Source: Devosia sp. (GTDB lineage: Bacteria; Pseudomonadota; Alphaproteobacteria; Rhizobiales; Devosiaceae). Taken from it: a stretch of DNA of 37,879 bases. The notes below the pieces were generated by a model. The model worked only from the letters and a program-made list of their open reading frames with translations. It did not search any database and was not told where the DNA came from. Where the stretch lies: assembly GCA_011322005.1 (NCBI GenBank), contig DROE01000098.1:1-37879 (forward strand), read 5' to 3'. The number at the start of each line of letters is the position of its first letter. Position 1 is the first letter of the stretch. Positions 8,185 to 16,434 of the stretch are shown piece by piece. A program made the translations under genes and the position numbers.

Positions 8185-9708
8185 TTAAAAAGCGTTTTTT
8201 CGGTTCGAGAACAAAGAAAACGGGGTCATCAGCACGATGTAAAGATCAAACAGCGGGGTCCAGTTTTCAATATAATAGAGATCGTGATTGACCCGCTGCA
8301 TGATTTTATCCAGCGTATCGGTTTCCCCGCGCCATCCGTGTATCTGGGCCCAGCCTGTCATCCCCGGTTTTACCCGGTGGCGGGCAAAGTAACCGTCCAC
8401 CGCTTCGTGATAGAGGGTATTGGCGGCCTTGGCTTCCAGGGCGTGCGGCCGAGGTCCGACCACGGATAGCTCGCCCTTGAGCACGTTGAACAACTGGGGC
8501 AATTCGTCGATGGATGTCTTGCGGATAAAACGGCCGACCCTTGTCACGCGTGGGTCGTCTTTGGTCACCAGTTTTGAAGCCGAGGCATCATGTTGGTCGA
8601 CATACATGGAGCGGAACTTGTAGATTTCGATTAGTTCGTTGTTAAAGCCGTGGCGCTTCTGGCGGAACAGGACCGGACCCTTGCTTTCCAGCTTGATGGC
8701 GATGGCGGTAAGAACCATTATCGGCGAAAGCACAATGAGTGCGGAAAGGGCAACAACACGGTCAAACACCCATTTGTAGATGAGGTTCCAGTCGGTTATG
8801 GGCCGGTCGGCCATATCGAACATGGCAAGCTCACCAACATAGGAGTAGGCGGAGCGCGCAAAGCGCAACTGACTCATATGCGCGGAAAGACGGATATCCA
8901 CCGGCAACACCCAGAGCCGTTTGAGCATTTGCAAAACACGGCTTTCCGCCGAAAGAGGCATGGAAACAATCACCAGATCCAGTCGGGTTCGGCGGGCAAA
9001 TTCGATAAGTTCGTCAACGCTGCCCAGCTTGGGACATTCCGCAACCATCGCCGGAGAGCGATTGTCTGCGCGATCGTCGAACAATCCAACCAGTTCGACA
9101 TCATTGTCCGCACTTCTGTGAATGGCGCGGACCAGTTCTTCAGCATCGGCGCCACCTCCGACAATGACCGTACGGCGCTTGAGACGTCCGTCAACGGTCC
9201 AGCTTTGCACCAGCGAGCGCAGGGACAGACGATAAAGTACGAGCAGAATTGAACCGCTGACATACCAGGAAACCATCCATACCCGCGAAACCTGATCGGA
9301 AGCCTTGAACAGAAAAGCCACCAGTGCAATAGCCATGAAAACCAGCGACCAGGAGGCCAGAACCCGCCCGATTTGTGAGAACCCGGTGCGATAGCTGGCA
9401 ACCCGGTGAACACGGGCGATGTTGAACAGGATATTGGCCAGAACCGAAGCGCCAAGAATTGTGGGGATATAAAACGCTTCATCTCCTCCGCCCACATAGG
9501 ACCAGTAGATCGCGAACCCGAGGCTGGCAAGCAACATGAACTCAATGAGCTGGGCAATGCCAACAATCACAGCGGAGGAAAGCGTCTGCTCCACCGGACG
9601 GCTAATCACCTCCAAGGCTTCCTTGGACAACGAAACCTGTGTTCCGTCCGTATTCTCGGCGGCGGCAACATGCTCATGGACGGTTTTTTGCGGGTCAAGA
9701 CGGAACAT
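8185..9708 (-). CDS. Undecaprenyl-phosphate sugar-1-phosphate transferase (initiating enzyme)
   Basis: A 507-residue polyisoprenyl-phosphate hexose-1-phosphate transferase (WcaJ/PssY/HfsE group) that loads the first sugar onto undecaprenyl phosphate at the inner membrane. The N-terminal part has about four membrane segments (residues 40-150), then a Rossmann-like CoA-binding-type domain (RTVIVGGGADAEELV, about 175-300), a further hydrophobic hairpin (about 315-340), and the C-terminal catalytic domain with FRQKRHGFNN, YKFRSM, DELPQLFNVLKGE and SVVGPRPHA, which holds the catalytic Asp-Glu pair. Start at 9708 gives the normal N-terminus. It lies between the GT4 and polymerase genes on the same strand. 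The sugar transferred (glucose or galactose) is not predictable. Confidence 0.93.
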   Translation of the reverse strand: MFRLDPQKTVHEHVAAAENTDGTQVSLSKEALEVISRPVEQTLSSAVIVGIAQLIEFMLLASLGFAIYWSYVGGGDEAFYIPTILGASVLANILFNIARVHRVASYRTGFSQIGRVLASWSLVFMAIALVAFLFKASDQVSRVWMVSWYVSGSILLVLYRLSLRSLVQSWTVDGRLKRRTVIVGGGADAEELVRAIHRSADNDVELVGLFDDRADNRSPAMVAECPKLGSVDELIEFARRTRLDLVIVSMPLSAESRVLQMLKRLWVLPVDIRLSAHMSQLRFARSAYSYVGELAMFDMADRPITDWNLIYKWVFDRVVALSALIVLSPIMVLTAIAIKLESKGPVLFRQKRHGFNNELIEIYKFRSMYVDQHDASASKLVTKDDPRVTRVGRFIRKTSIDELPQLFNVLKGELSVVGPRPHALEAKAANTLYHEAVDGYFARHRVKPGMTGWAQIHGWRGETDTLDKIMQRVNHDLYYIENWTPLFDLYIVLMTPFSLFSNRKNAF

Positions 9709-9806
9709 GGGCTAGAGTACTTCCGGTTTTGCACTTCTTTGATGCCCAGTATGCACATGAAGGAGTGAAAAGAATCTGAAGCCCCATGCGCTGGACGGGG
9801 CGGCAG

Positions 9807-10970
9807 TCACCGCTGCTCCAGCGCTTGATAATATGTGTCCTCGATTGCGTCGGTCATTCGGTCCATGGAGAAGTTGTTTTTTATCCACTCCAGACGCTGG
9901 CGCATTTCGCTGAGGGCGGAAGCAGGGTTATCAACATAATCCTGCATGGCCTTTCGCAGAGCGTCCACATCGGCGGCGGGCAACAAATGAGAAGCGGTGG
10001 GGCCGAATATCTCTTTGACACCGCCGACGTCGGTGGCAATCAGGGGCTTTTGGGCAGCGGCAGCCTCAAGCGCCACATAGGGCAGGGACTCGGCCAGTGA
10101 GGGCATAACCACGAAATGGGCACGGGCGAAAATCTCGCGGGCCGGTTGAACACCGGCCAGGGTGACACGTTTGTCCAGTCCAAGTTTTGTCATCTGGGCG
10201 CGGATGTTACCTTCTTCAGGACCGGCCCCGCCAATGAGCAAAGTTGCCGGCGTACCATCTGGACGCTTGACATCAACCAGCGCATCAAGCAGGTGGGAGA
10301 GGCCTTTTACAGCGCGCAGTTCACCGACAAAAGCAAAGTCAAATTCAACTGATGCGGGGTCCAGGGGTTCGAATTCGGCAGCATCCAGACCGTTGAGGAT
10401 GACCGGCCCCAGCTTCGGTACCGGACCGATTTGCTCGACAAAGGACTGTTTGACGAAGTCACTTTCAAAAATCATTGCATCTGTAAGCGGCAAAACAATT
10501 TTTTCGACTGTGCGCAGGGTTTTGCCTATCAGTGACTTGCGCTCGTAGTTGAGCACCCCGCCGTGGGGCGTATAGGCGGCAATGCGGCTTTTGGAACCCC
10601 AGCGGGCCAGCCTGGCGTTAAAACCACCCTTGGCACCGTGCCCGTGCAGAACGTCCACTTCATGCTGGTCTGCAATCTTGCGGATATTCCGCGTGGCGCT
10701 GATGTCATGGGGACCCAGCAGACGCGAGATGGGCATGCGGTGCACCCCAAGAACAGGAGGTGTACTAAGAGCGCGCAGTCTCTCCCCGGTCTGGGCATCG
10801 GACAGGATGCTGTCCATAATTATGCCGATCTGGTGCCCGCGAACCGAAAGAGCCTCTGTAAGGTCCATGACGTGTCGATAAAGCCCCCCCAGCGGCGCGC
10901 GCAGAACCATCAGGATGCGCAGGGGCACCCGCGACACCCCTCTCCCCCCGGTTTTTTTTTCTAGAGCCAC
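9807..10970 (-). CDS. Family 4 glycosyltransferase
   Basis: A 387-residue GT-B fold glycosyltransferase. The N-terminal domain begins RILMVLRAPLGGLYRHV, the GGLYRH loop being typical of acceptor-binding GT4 enzymes; the C-terminal domain has FVGELRAVKG, the GGAGPEEG loop and the E-x7-E motif in LAESLPYVALEAAAA. It should add a sugar to the lipid-linked repeat unit on the cytosolic side. The GTG at 10970 overlaps the export lipoprotein gene by 10 bp and is followed by a run of nine A; the GTG at 10937 (reading VSRVPLRIL), preceded by the G-rich GGGGGGAGAGGG, is an equally good or better start. Translational coupling with the upstream gene is likely. Sugar donor unknown. Confidence 0.9.
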   Translation of the reverse strand: MALEKKTGGRGVSRVPLRILMVLRAPLGGLYRHVMDLTEALSVRGHQIGIIMDSILSDAQTGERLRALSTPPVLGVHRMPISRLLGPHDISATRNIRKIADQHEVDVLHGHGAKGGFNARLARWGSKSRIAAYTPHGGVLNYERKSLIGKTLRTVEKIVLPLTDAMIFESDFVKQSFVEQIGPVPKLGPVILNGLDAAEFEPLDPASVEFDFAFVGELRAVKGLSHLLDALVDVKRPDGTPATLLIGGAGPEEGNIRAQMTKLGLDKRVTLAGVQPAREIFARAHFVVMPSLAESLPYVALEAAAAQKPLIATDVGGVKEIFGPTASHLLPAADVDALRKAMQDYVDNPASALSEMRQRLEWIKNNFSMDRMTDAIEDTYYQALEQR

Positions 10971-11515
10971 CGGTCAAGAACAACGATTGTGTCGCCGGGC
11001 TGTATGGGGAAATCCAGAGACACGGTGGCCTTGACCATTTCCCCGTTCACCGGACGATAGATGATAACGCTGGTGCGGTTGGCGGTATCGGTATATCCCC
11101 CGGCGGTGGAAATTGCCGCTCTGACGGTCATTGCCGCCTGATAGGAATACTGCCCGCTGGCGGCTACCTCGCCCTGTATGAAGAAGGGACGGTACTGGGA
11201 AATCTCAAGGGCAACATTGGGGTTGCGCATGAAGCCATTGGCCAGCGCGGCGGTTATTCTGGCCGCGGCGGCTTGGGTTGTAATGCCGCGCACGGGTATG
11301 GGGCCAACCAGCGGAAAGGAAATGGTGCCGTTATCCTCCACCCGGTAAAGGTCGGAGAGTTCAGCATCTCCATAAACGTTGATGCGTACCACATCGCCGG
11401 TGTCGAGCCTGTAGGGGCCGCTGGTTTCAACCAGATAGGTTGCCGGTCCCGGCGTGACGGCACAGGCTCCCAGCGGAGCAACAAGAACCAGAATCAGCAG
11501 TCGTAGCCAACGCAT
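10961..11515 (-). CDS. Polysaccharide export outer-membrane lipoprotein (Wza/HfsD-type OPX)
   Basis: A 184-residue periplasmic/outer-membrane export protein. It starts with a lipoprotein signal peptide (MRWLRLLILVLVAPLGAC, lipid-modified Cys18), followed by the Poly_export domain (YRLDTGDVVRINVYGDAEL, then DNGTISFPLVGPIPVRG) and one SLBB-like domain (FFIQGEVAASGQYSY through IQPGDTIVVLDRWL). It is much shorter than E. coli Wza (about 380 residues) and close in size and layout to short OPX proteins such as HfsD of holdfast loci. The start at 11515 is chosen because the longer frame (to 11593) would bury the signal peptide; no strong ribosome site is seen. First gene of the minus-strand operon, divergent from its presumed partner at 11742. 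Confidence 0.9.
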   Translation of the reverse strand: MRWLRLLILVLVAPLGACAVTPGPATYLVETSGPYRLDTGDVVRINVYGDAELSDLYRVEDNGTISFPLVGPIPVRGITTQAAAARITAALANGFMRNPNVALEISQYRPFFIQGEVAASGQYSYQAAMTVRAAISTAGGYTDTANRTSVIIYRPVNGEMVKATVSLDFPIQPGDTIVVLDRWL

Positions 11516-11593
11516 GAAAAAACCCGAACCATGTTGGCGTTGTTCAATTGATGAACCGGTGCCCGGCCACCCTGAAAACGCTCCCGTTGGCAC

Positions 11594-11741
11594 AACGCTT
11601 TACGATTTAGGTTAATTTTCCCCTTATATTTTGTTGTGCACACGCTGAATTTACTGCGAAAATCACAACGCCGACGCCGTTCTTAACGGATTGCTTACCA
11701 CGTTTGTTTAGCTGTTGGCTAACGAGTTCCAGGGAAACAAA
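11594..11741. promoter_or_regulatory. Divergent promoter region of the polysaccharide operons
   Basis: AT-rich stretch between the export lipoprotein and the co-polymerase gene. It contains TTAA-CGGATTG-CTTA at 11683-11697, one base short of the CtrA consensus TTAA-N7-TTAA, and a small inverted repeat TTAGC-tgttg-GCTAA at 11708-11722 next to the Shine-Dalgarno of the plus-strand gene (AGGGA, 11731-11735). No confident -35/-10 pair was found. Confidence 0.35.
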
Positions 11742-13826
11742 ATGGCTTTCACCGACGCAGATATGGACGGTGCGCAAATTGATATGAAGGCTGTGCTGGG
11801 CGCTGTCTGGCGCCATCGCGTGCGCATTGCGCTGGTCACGCTTTTGCTGTGCGTGCTCACCTATGTGTTGCTGAGTTTCGTCCCCAAGACCTACGAAGCC
11901 TCGGCTTCCTTGCTGGTTGAGCCCAGGAGCAACATTTTCTTGCGCGCGGCAAACGATACCGGGAATGGTGCGACCGGCATAGCGGACAGTGTTTTGATGT
12001 CCTCGCAGGTGGAGCTTGTTCAGTCTTCCCAGACACTGCTCCAGGTGGTGCGTTCGGAAAACCTGGTGGAAGTCGCAGAGTTCAACGGCTCCAGGGGGTC
12101 GCCGCTCGACCCACTGCTTGCCCTGCTCGGGCGCAAATCAGACCAACGCAATCTTGAGCAGAAAGTGCTGGCCCGGCTTGCAAAGAAGGTAACGGTCATT
12201 CGTGAACGGGATTCAAGGGTGATCTCAATTCTCGTGCGCTCTGAGGATCGGGAGTTGGCGGCCCGCATTGCCAACGCGCTGGCAGAAGCGCACGTGCGTC
12301 GCCGGGCCGAGCTTTCACTCAACGACACAGTGGATGCTTCGGACTGGCTGGAAAGCGAGATTGAAAAACTGCGTGTTCGCGTGGTCGAGGCCGAATCGGC
12401 CGTGGCTGCCTTTCGTATCCAGAACGATCTGTTTGAGGGAAACAACAATACCAGCCTTGTTGACCAGCAGCTCTCAGGGATTGCCGCGCAGATCACTGCC
12501 GCCCAGGAACGGGGCAATGCGGCGCGATCACGGGCCGACCTGATTAACGGGCTGCTCAGTTCGGGTCAGCCGATTGACGGGCTTGCGGATGTTCAGAACT
12601 CGGTGGTTATCCAACGCCTTTCTGAAAATAAGGCACAGTTGCAGGGGCAGCGGGCGCAATTGCTGGCGACATTGCTGCCCGATCACCCCCAGATCCGCTC
12701 GATCACGGCACAGATCCGGGAAATTGACAAGCAAGTGCTCGCTGAGGGGCGGCGGGTCGCTGACGCCCTGCAAGCTGAAGCCCAGATTGAAGAGGCGCTC
12801 ACCACTTCACTTCAGGAGGAGTTGGCGCGCCTCAAGATATCGGCCTCTTCCGCTGCAACTTCATCGGTGAAGCTGCAGGAGCTTGAGCGCGAAGCCAAGG
12901 CACAGCGCGACTTGCTCGAAACCTATCTGGGGCGCTTCCGCGATGCCTCTGCGCGGACCGACACCGGCGCTGCACTGCCTGATGTCCGGGTGATCAGCGT
13001 TGCGCTTGCTCCCCTTTCTCCGGCTTCGCCGAAAACCGCGCTCATCTTGATTGCGATAGTCATCGTCTCCGTTTCCGTGCAGATCGGCTCCATCCTGCTT
13101 TCCGAGTTGGCTGTTGGCGCGCCGTCAGGCAGGGAACAGGGCAGGACTCCCCCCATACCCGATGGATACCTCAAGGTACCATCCACTGCTGAAGGCGCAG
13201 CAAAAGCAGTTCCTTCGCACAGGGCCCCCATACCCCCAAAAGGTCGAGCCGACTGGAGCGAAAACACCGCACTGTCTTCTGCCCGTTTGCAGGCCCTGCT
13301 GGAAGAACTGGAAAGGGGCGGGGAGACCACTCTGATTCTGGCCGCGCTTGACAGCCAGGAAGATTGCAACTCGCTGGGCCAGTATGTGCTTGAGCGCCTT
13401 ATGGAACAGGGCAGAACCGTTGCAGTGGTCGACGCACAAAGCAGGGAAATTTCAGAGCAGCCCGGCATTTCCGACCTTTCCGCCGGGCAGGCGGAGTTTG
13501 GCGAAGTTGTCTTTGGTAATGAGAATGGCGATCTGACAGAAGTTTTCTGGGGAAGACTGCCGGATATTCTTCCGCAATCCGACAGGCCCGGCACATTGGT
13601 TGAAGCGCTCGCTGATATTTGCGAAATTGTGGTCGTGTTCGCCGAAAAAGTCAGCAAGGATTCGAGCCTTCCCGTATTTTCCGGGGTTGATGCAACGCTG
13701 GTGCTGGTTGCGGAAAAAGCACCCGCCCGGGGAGAGGTGGAGGCACTATGTGCCGACGCTCATGCCTTGGGCTTCAAAAAAAGCGTGATATTGGTTGCGC
13801 CGGAACAAAAACTGCACGTCGCCTGA
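11742..13826 (+). CDS. Polysaccharide co-polymerase (Wzc/ExoP/HfsA-like) with degenerate kinase domain
   Basis: A 694-residue inner-membrane chain-length/co-polymerase protein. Residues about 12-50 and the following segment form a Wzz domain with the first membrane helix at about 26-46; a long coiled-coil periplasmic part (about 170-410) and a GNVR-like ELEREAKAQRDLLETYLGR stretch lead to the second helix at about 432-453. The cytosolic C-terminal domain (about 505-694) is laid out like a BY-kinase/ParA-type domain (VAVVDAQSR, GISDLSAGQ) but the expected Walker A site reads AALDSQEDCNSLGQY (about 533-547), with no GK[ST], and there is no Tyr-rich tail; kinase activity is therefore unlikely. 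This is like a fusion of HfsA and HfsB. Start at 11742 follows AGGGA; the upstream TTG at 11715 is rejected. Confidence 0.88.
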   Translation: MAFTDADMDGAQIDMKAVLGAVWRHRVRIALVTLLLCVLTYVLLSFVPKTYEASASLLVEPRSNIFLRAANDTGNGATGIADSVLMSSQVELVQSSQTLLQVVRSENLVEVAEFNGSRGSPLDPLLALLGRKSDQRNLEQKVLARLAKKVTVIRERDSRVISILVRSEDRELAARIANALAEAHVRRRAELSLNDTVDASDWLESEIEKLRVRVVEAESAVAAFRIQNDLFEGNNNTSLVDQQLSGIAAQITAAQERGNAARSRADLINGLLSSGQPIDGLADVQNSVVIQRLSENKAQLQGQRAQLLATLLPDHPQIRSITAQIREIDKQVLAEGRRVADALQAEAQIEEALTTSLQEELARLKISASSAATSSVKLQELEREAKAQRDLLETYLGRFRDASARTDTGAALPDVRVISVALAPLSPASPKTALILIAIVIVSVSVQIGSILLSELAVGAPSGREQGRTPPIPDGYLKVPSTAEGAAKAVPSHRAPIPPKGRADWSENTALSSARLQALLEELERGGETTLILAALDSQEDCNSLGQYVLERLMEQGRTVAVVDAQSREISEQPGISDLSAGQAEFGEVVFGNENGDLTEVFWGRLPDILPQSDRPGTLVEALADICEIVVVFAEKVSKDSSLPVFSGVDATLVLVAEKAPARGEVEALCADAHALGFKKSVILVAPEQKLHVA

Positions 13827-13839
13827 AAGTTGAACTCTG

Positions 13840-14880
13840 ATGGCAAGCCTGAAATATTTTGCCTACAGAGCCGCGTTCGAAGCTCTGTGGGCCAGCCAAC
13901 TGGCCAAAATCGTGCGCGCCCTTTCCCGGTCACGCGGGGTGATATTTACGCTGCACCGGGTTTTGCCCGAGCCGCCGGCCGATTTTTCGCCCAATGCTAT
14001 CCTTCAGGTCACGCCGCAATTTCTTGAATTTGTCATCCTGCGCCTGCGCGAACTGGGGCTGGAACTGGTCGGTATCGACGAAGCCGTCCGGCGCATCCAA
14101 AGTCCCGAGGCGGAGGCAGCATTTGCCGTGCTCAGCTTTGATGATGCTTACCGCGACAATCTCACCCACGCCCTGCCGGTTTTGCGCCGCCGGAAATGTC
14201 CGTTCACTCTGTATGTTCCAAGCGGGTTTGTCGATGGCGTGGGCCAGGTCTGGTGGCAGGCGCTCGAAGATATTATCGCCCAACAGGACGCGATCGCCCT
14301 GACCGACAAAAGGGGCGAACTTCATTACCACGACACAAGATCCCTGAGCCAGAAGTACCGGCTTTATTCACGCCTTTACGCACGCATGCGGGAAAACCCT
14401 GAGCAGGAAAGGGTGAAATTTATTGCTGAACTGGGCGCACGATACGGCCTTGCGATGCAACAACATTGCCGCGAACTGATTATGGACTGGAATGAGCTTA
14501 ACACCTTCGTCAGCGAACCCCTGTGCACCATTGGTGCACACACCGTCCATCACTATGAGTTGGCAAAGCTCGACCGCGTACAAGCCAGGCAGGAGATAGA
14601 GCAGTGTGTTGGCGTGCTCAAGGCTCAGTACGGACTGAAGGTGCGCCACCTTTCCTATCCCATTGGTGCGCGCGCGTCAGCTGGCCCCCGGGAATTTGGC
14701 CTGGCCGCCGAACTGGGGATGAAAACCGGGGTGACCACCCGGCCAGGTGGACTATACTACCGGCATAAGGACAGCCTGATGTCACTGCCCCGGATATCAC
14801 TCAATGGATTTTTTCAGAAGCGCCGTTATGTGGAGGTTTTCGCCGCCGGAGCGTTGTTCTCGATGTTGCCGGCGAACTAG
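13840..14880 (+). CDS. Polysaccharide deacetylase (NodB homology, HfsH-like role)
   Basis: A 346-residue carbohydrate esterase family 4 protein. The NodB core shows FTLHRVLP (37-43), the catalytic/metal motif SFDDAY (Asp101-Asp102), the metal histidines in GAHTVHH (His234 and His238) and the LSYPIG motif; an insert of about 100 residues separates the two metal motifs. Expected reaction is removal of N- or O-acetyl groups from the exopolysaccharide. No signal peptide is obvious, so the enzyme is probably cytosolic or membrane-associated. It starts 13 nt after the co-polymerase stop, in the same operon. In holdfast loci the corresponding deacetylase (HfsH) controls adhesiveness of the polymer; that role here is inference. 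Confidence 0.87.
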   Translation: MASLKYFAYRAAFEALWASQLAKIVRALSRSRGVIFTLHRVLPEPPADFSPNAILQVTPQFLEFVILRLRELGLELVGIDEAVRRIQSPEAEAAFAVLSFDDAYRDNLTHALPVLRRRKCPFTLYVPSGFVDGVGQVWWQALEDIIAQQDAIALTDKRGELHYHDTRSLSQKYRLYSRLYARMRENPEQERVKFIAELGARYGLAMQQHCRELIMDWNELNTFVSEPLCTIGAHTVHHYELAKLDRVQARQEIEQCVGVLKAQYGLKVRHLSYPIGARASAGPREFGLAAELGMKTGVTTRPGGLYYRHKDSLMSLPRISLNGFFQKRRYVEVFAAGALFSMLPAN

Positions 14881-14889
14881 CGCCGGAGT

Positions 14890-15144
14890 TCAGCGCAGCT
14901 TCTGCATGTCGACAAAGTCCATGTCCGTAAAATCCTGGTTGTCACCGGCCATCGACCATATGAAGCAATAGCGGCCCGTTCCCGCGCCGCTGTGAATTGA
15001 CCAGCCCGGCGAAAGCACTGCCTGTTCGTTGGCCACCACGATGTGGCGGATTTCATCCGGCTCGCCCATAAAGTGCATCACGCGGGTATTTTCGCGCATG
15101 TCGAAATAAAGATACACTTCGGAGCGACGGTCACCCTTTCTCAT
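14890..15144 (-). pseudogene. kduI: 3' remnant of kduI (5-keto-4-deoxyuronate isomerase)
   Basis: The 84-residue frame matches only the C-terminal third of KduI (full length about 280): DRRSEVYLYFD, HFMGEPDEIRHIVVANEQAV, SPGWSIHSGAGTG and WSMAGDNQDFTDMDF are all typical and well kept. Upstream in the same frame the codons carry no KduI similarity and reach a TGA at 15186-15184, so the N-terminal two thirds are absent rather than frameshifted. KduI isomerises 5-keto-4-deoxyuronate in the breakdown of pectin- or glycosaminoglycan-derived unsaturated uronates. The fragment cannot form the whole bicupin. It lies head to head with an intact kduD, so the deletion probably removed the kduI 5' end and former promoter region. 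Confidence 0.8.
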
Positions 15145-15231
15145 CCCGCTGATACTGGTGCTCTTCCTTCTGACTTTTGCGCCTCAATTGTCCATGTGGT
15201 TGCCCGAAACGTTATATCGCTAGCGGCGATG

Positions 15232-15246
15232 TTAAATCAGAGTTAA
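15232..15246. promoter_or_regulatory. CtrA-like box TTAA-N7-TTAA upstream of kduD
   Basis: TTAA at 15232-15235 and 15243-15246 with exactly seven bases between match the full CtrA consensus of alphaproteobacteria. It lies 41 nt before the chosen kduD start. The two halves also form a direct repeat GTTAAATC. May be coincidental, since uronate catabolism is not a known CtrA target. Confidence 0.4.
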
Positions 15247-15286
15247 ATCGGACACAGAACAGCGAATGGCCAAGGAAATGTCGACA

Positions 15287-16057
15287 ATGCGCATGACACA
15301 AAGCTTTGCTCTGGAGGGAAAGACGGCGCTGGTCACCGGCTGCAAGCGCGGGCTTGGCCGGGCCATGGCGCTGGCGCTTGCACAGGCGGGTGCAGATATA
15401 ATCGGCGTTAGCGCAACACTTGAAGAAAGCGGCAGCGCCATCGAGGATGATGTGCTGGCGCTGGGGCGAAATTTCAGCGCCTATCAGTGCGATTTTTCCG
15501 ACAAGTGCGCCCTGAGCGAATTTGTCCGTCAGGTGTTGCTCGATAATCCGGGCATCGACATTCTTCTGAACAATGCTGGCACAATCAGGCGTGCGCCCGC
15601 GTGCGAACACGGGGATGAGCTTTGGGACGAGGTAATAGAAGTCAACCTGTCCGCGCAGTTCCGGCTGACGCGGGAAGTGGGCCGGACCATGGTGGCACGA
15701 GGCTCGGGGAAGATTATATTCATCGCCTCGTTGCTCACATTTCAGGGAGGGATCAACGTTCCTGGCTACGCGGCTTCCAAAGGAGGCGTGGGCCAACTGA
15801 CCAAAGCCTTCTGCAATGAATGGGCATCCAGCGGCGTCAATGTGAACGCCATTGCCCCGGGTTATTTTGCAACCGACAACACTGATGCGCTGCGTTCCGA
15901 TCCTGTTCGCTCCAAGGCCATTCTTGAACGTATCCCCGCTGGCCGCTGGGGAAGGGAAGGAGATATGATGGGACCGGTTGTGTTCCTGGCCTCCCCGGCC
16001 TCAGACTATGTGCACGGGGCGGTATTGAGCGTTGATGGCGGCTGGATGGCGCGCTGA
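15287..16057 (+). CDS. kduD: KduD-like short-chain dehydrogenase (2-dehydro-3-deoxy-gluconate 5-dehydrogenase)
   Basis: Classical SDR of 256 residues from ATG 15287 (AAGGA at about 10 nt upstream); the longer frame from 15266 is less likely. It has the NAD(P)-binding TGCKRGLG motif, NNAG, the catalytic Ser in IASLLTFQGG and YAASK (YxxxK), and a C-terminal GAVLSVDGGW end typical of KduD and gluconate dehydrogenases. KduD converts 2,5-diketo-3-deoxygluconate to KDG after the KduI step. The neighbouring kduI remnant supports the assignment, but with kduI gone the enzyme may now serve another sugar acid. Convergent with DUF2842 downstream. Confidence 0.85.
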   Translation: MRMTQSFALEGKTALVTGCKRGLGRAMALALAQAGADIIGVSATLEESGSAIEDDVLALGRNFSAYQCDFSDKCALSEFVRQVLLDNPGIDILLNNAGTIRRAPACEHGDELWDEVIEVNLSAQFRLTREVGRTMVARGSGKIIFIASLLTFQGGINVPGYAASKGGVGQLTKAFCNEWASSGVNVNAIAPGYFATDNTDALRSDPVRSKAILERIPAGRWGREGDMMGPVVFLASPASDYVHGAVLSVDGGWMAR

Positions 16058-16104
16058 AAACCTGCGTTCCGCAGCGCCTGCTCATCCGGCAAGGGTTTTG
16101 AGCT

Positions 16105-16335
16105 TCAGGCCTTGGTGCTCTTGTCAGGTCGGGCCATCCACTTGATGACCATGCCCGCTGGAAGCGCCCAACCCAGCCCCGCAATAGCGAAATAGACAAG
16201 CTCCAGCCAGTTGGACAGGCCACCCAGACGCTTGTTAAACACTTCGGTATAGAGAAGCGTCGCCGCGACCGGATAGATAACCAGCAGGGCCAATAGCAAC
16301 CAGACCCCGGCAAATTTTCGTGTTCGCTGCTTCAT
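16105..16335 (-). CDS. DUF2842 small membrane protein
   Basis: A 76-residue protein from MKQRTRKFAG (start 16335) with two predicted membrane helices (about 9-29 and 43-63) and a short basic tail. Length, the KQRTRKFAG start and the GLGWALPAGMVIKWM segment match the DUF2842 family, found in alphaproteobacteria. Function unknown. It is divergent from ctaA, with about 100 bp between starts. The longer frame starting at 16389 adds an unlikely N-terminus and is not used. Confidence 0.8.
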   Translation of the reverse strand: MKQRTRKFAGVWLLLALLVIYPVAATLLYTEVFNKRLGGLSNWLELVYFAIAGLGWALPAGMVIKWMARPDKSTKA

Positions 16336-16434
16336 TTTCAGAACTCGGATATCATTCTTGTTGCCAAGCCGGTGCGCTCCCATTACCACTCAAACAGGTC
16401 CGTGACCTAGCATAATTTCACCGGGAGCCAAGTC

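Noticed and set aside
11715..11741. TTG start extending the co-polymerase by nine residues
   Set aside because: ATG 11742 has AGGGA at proper distance; the extension has no family match.
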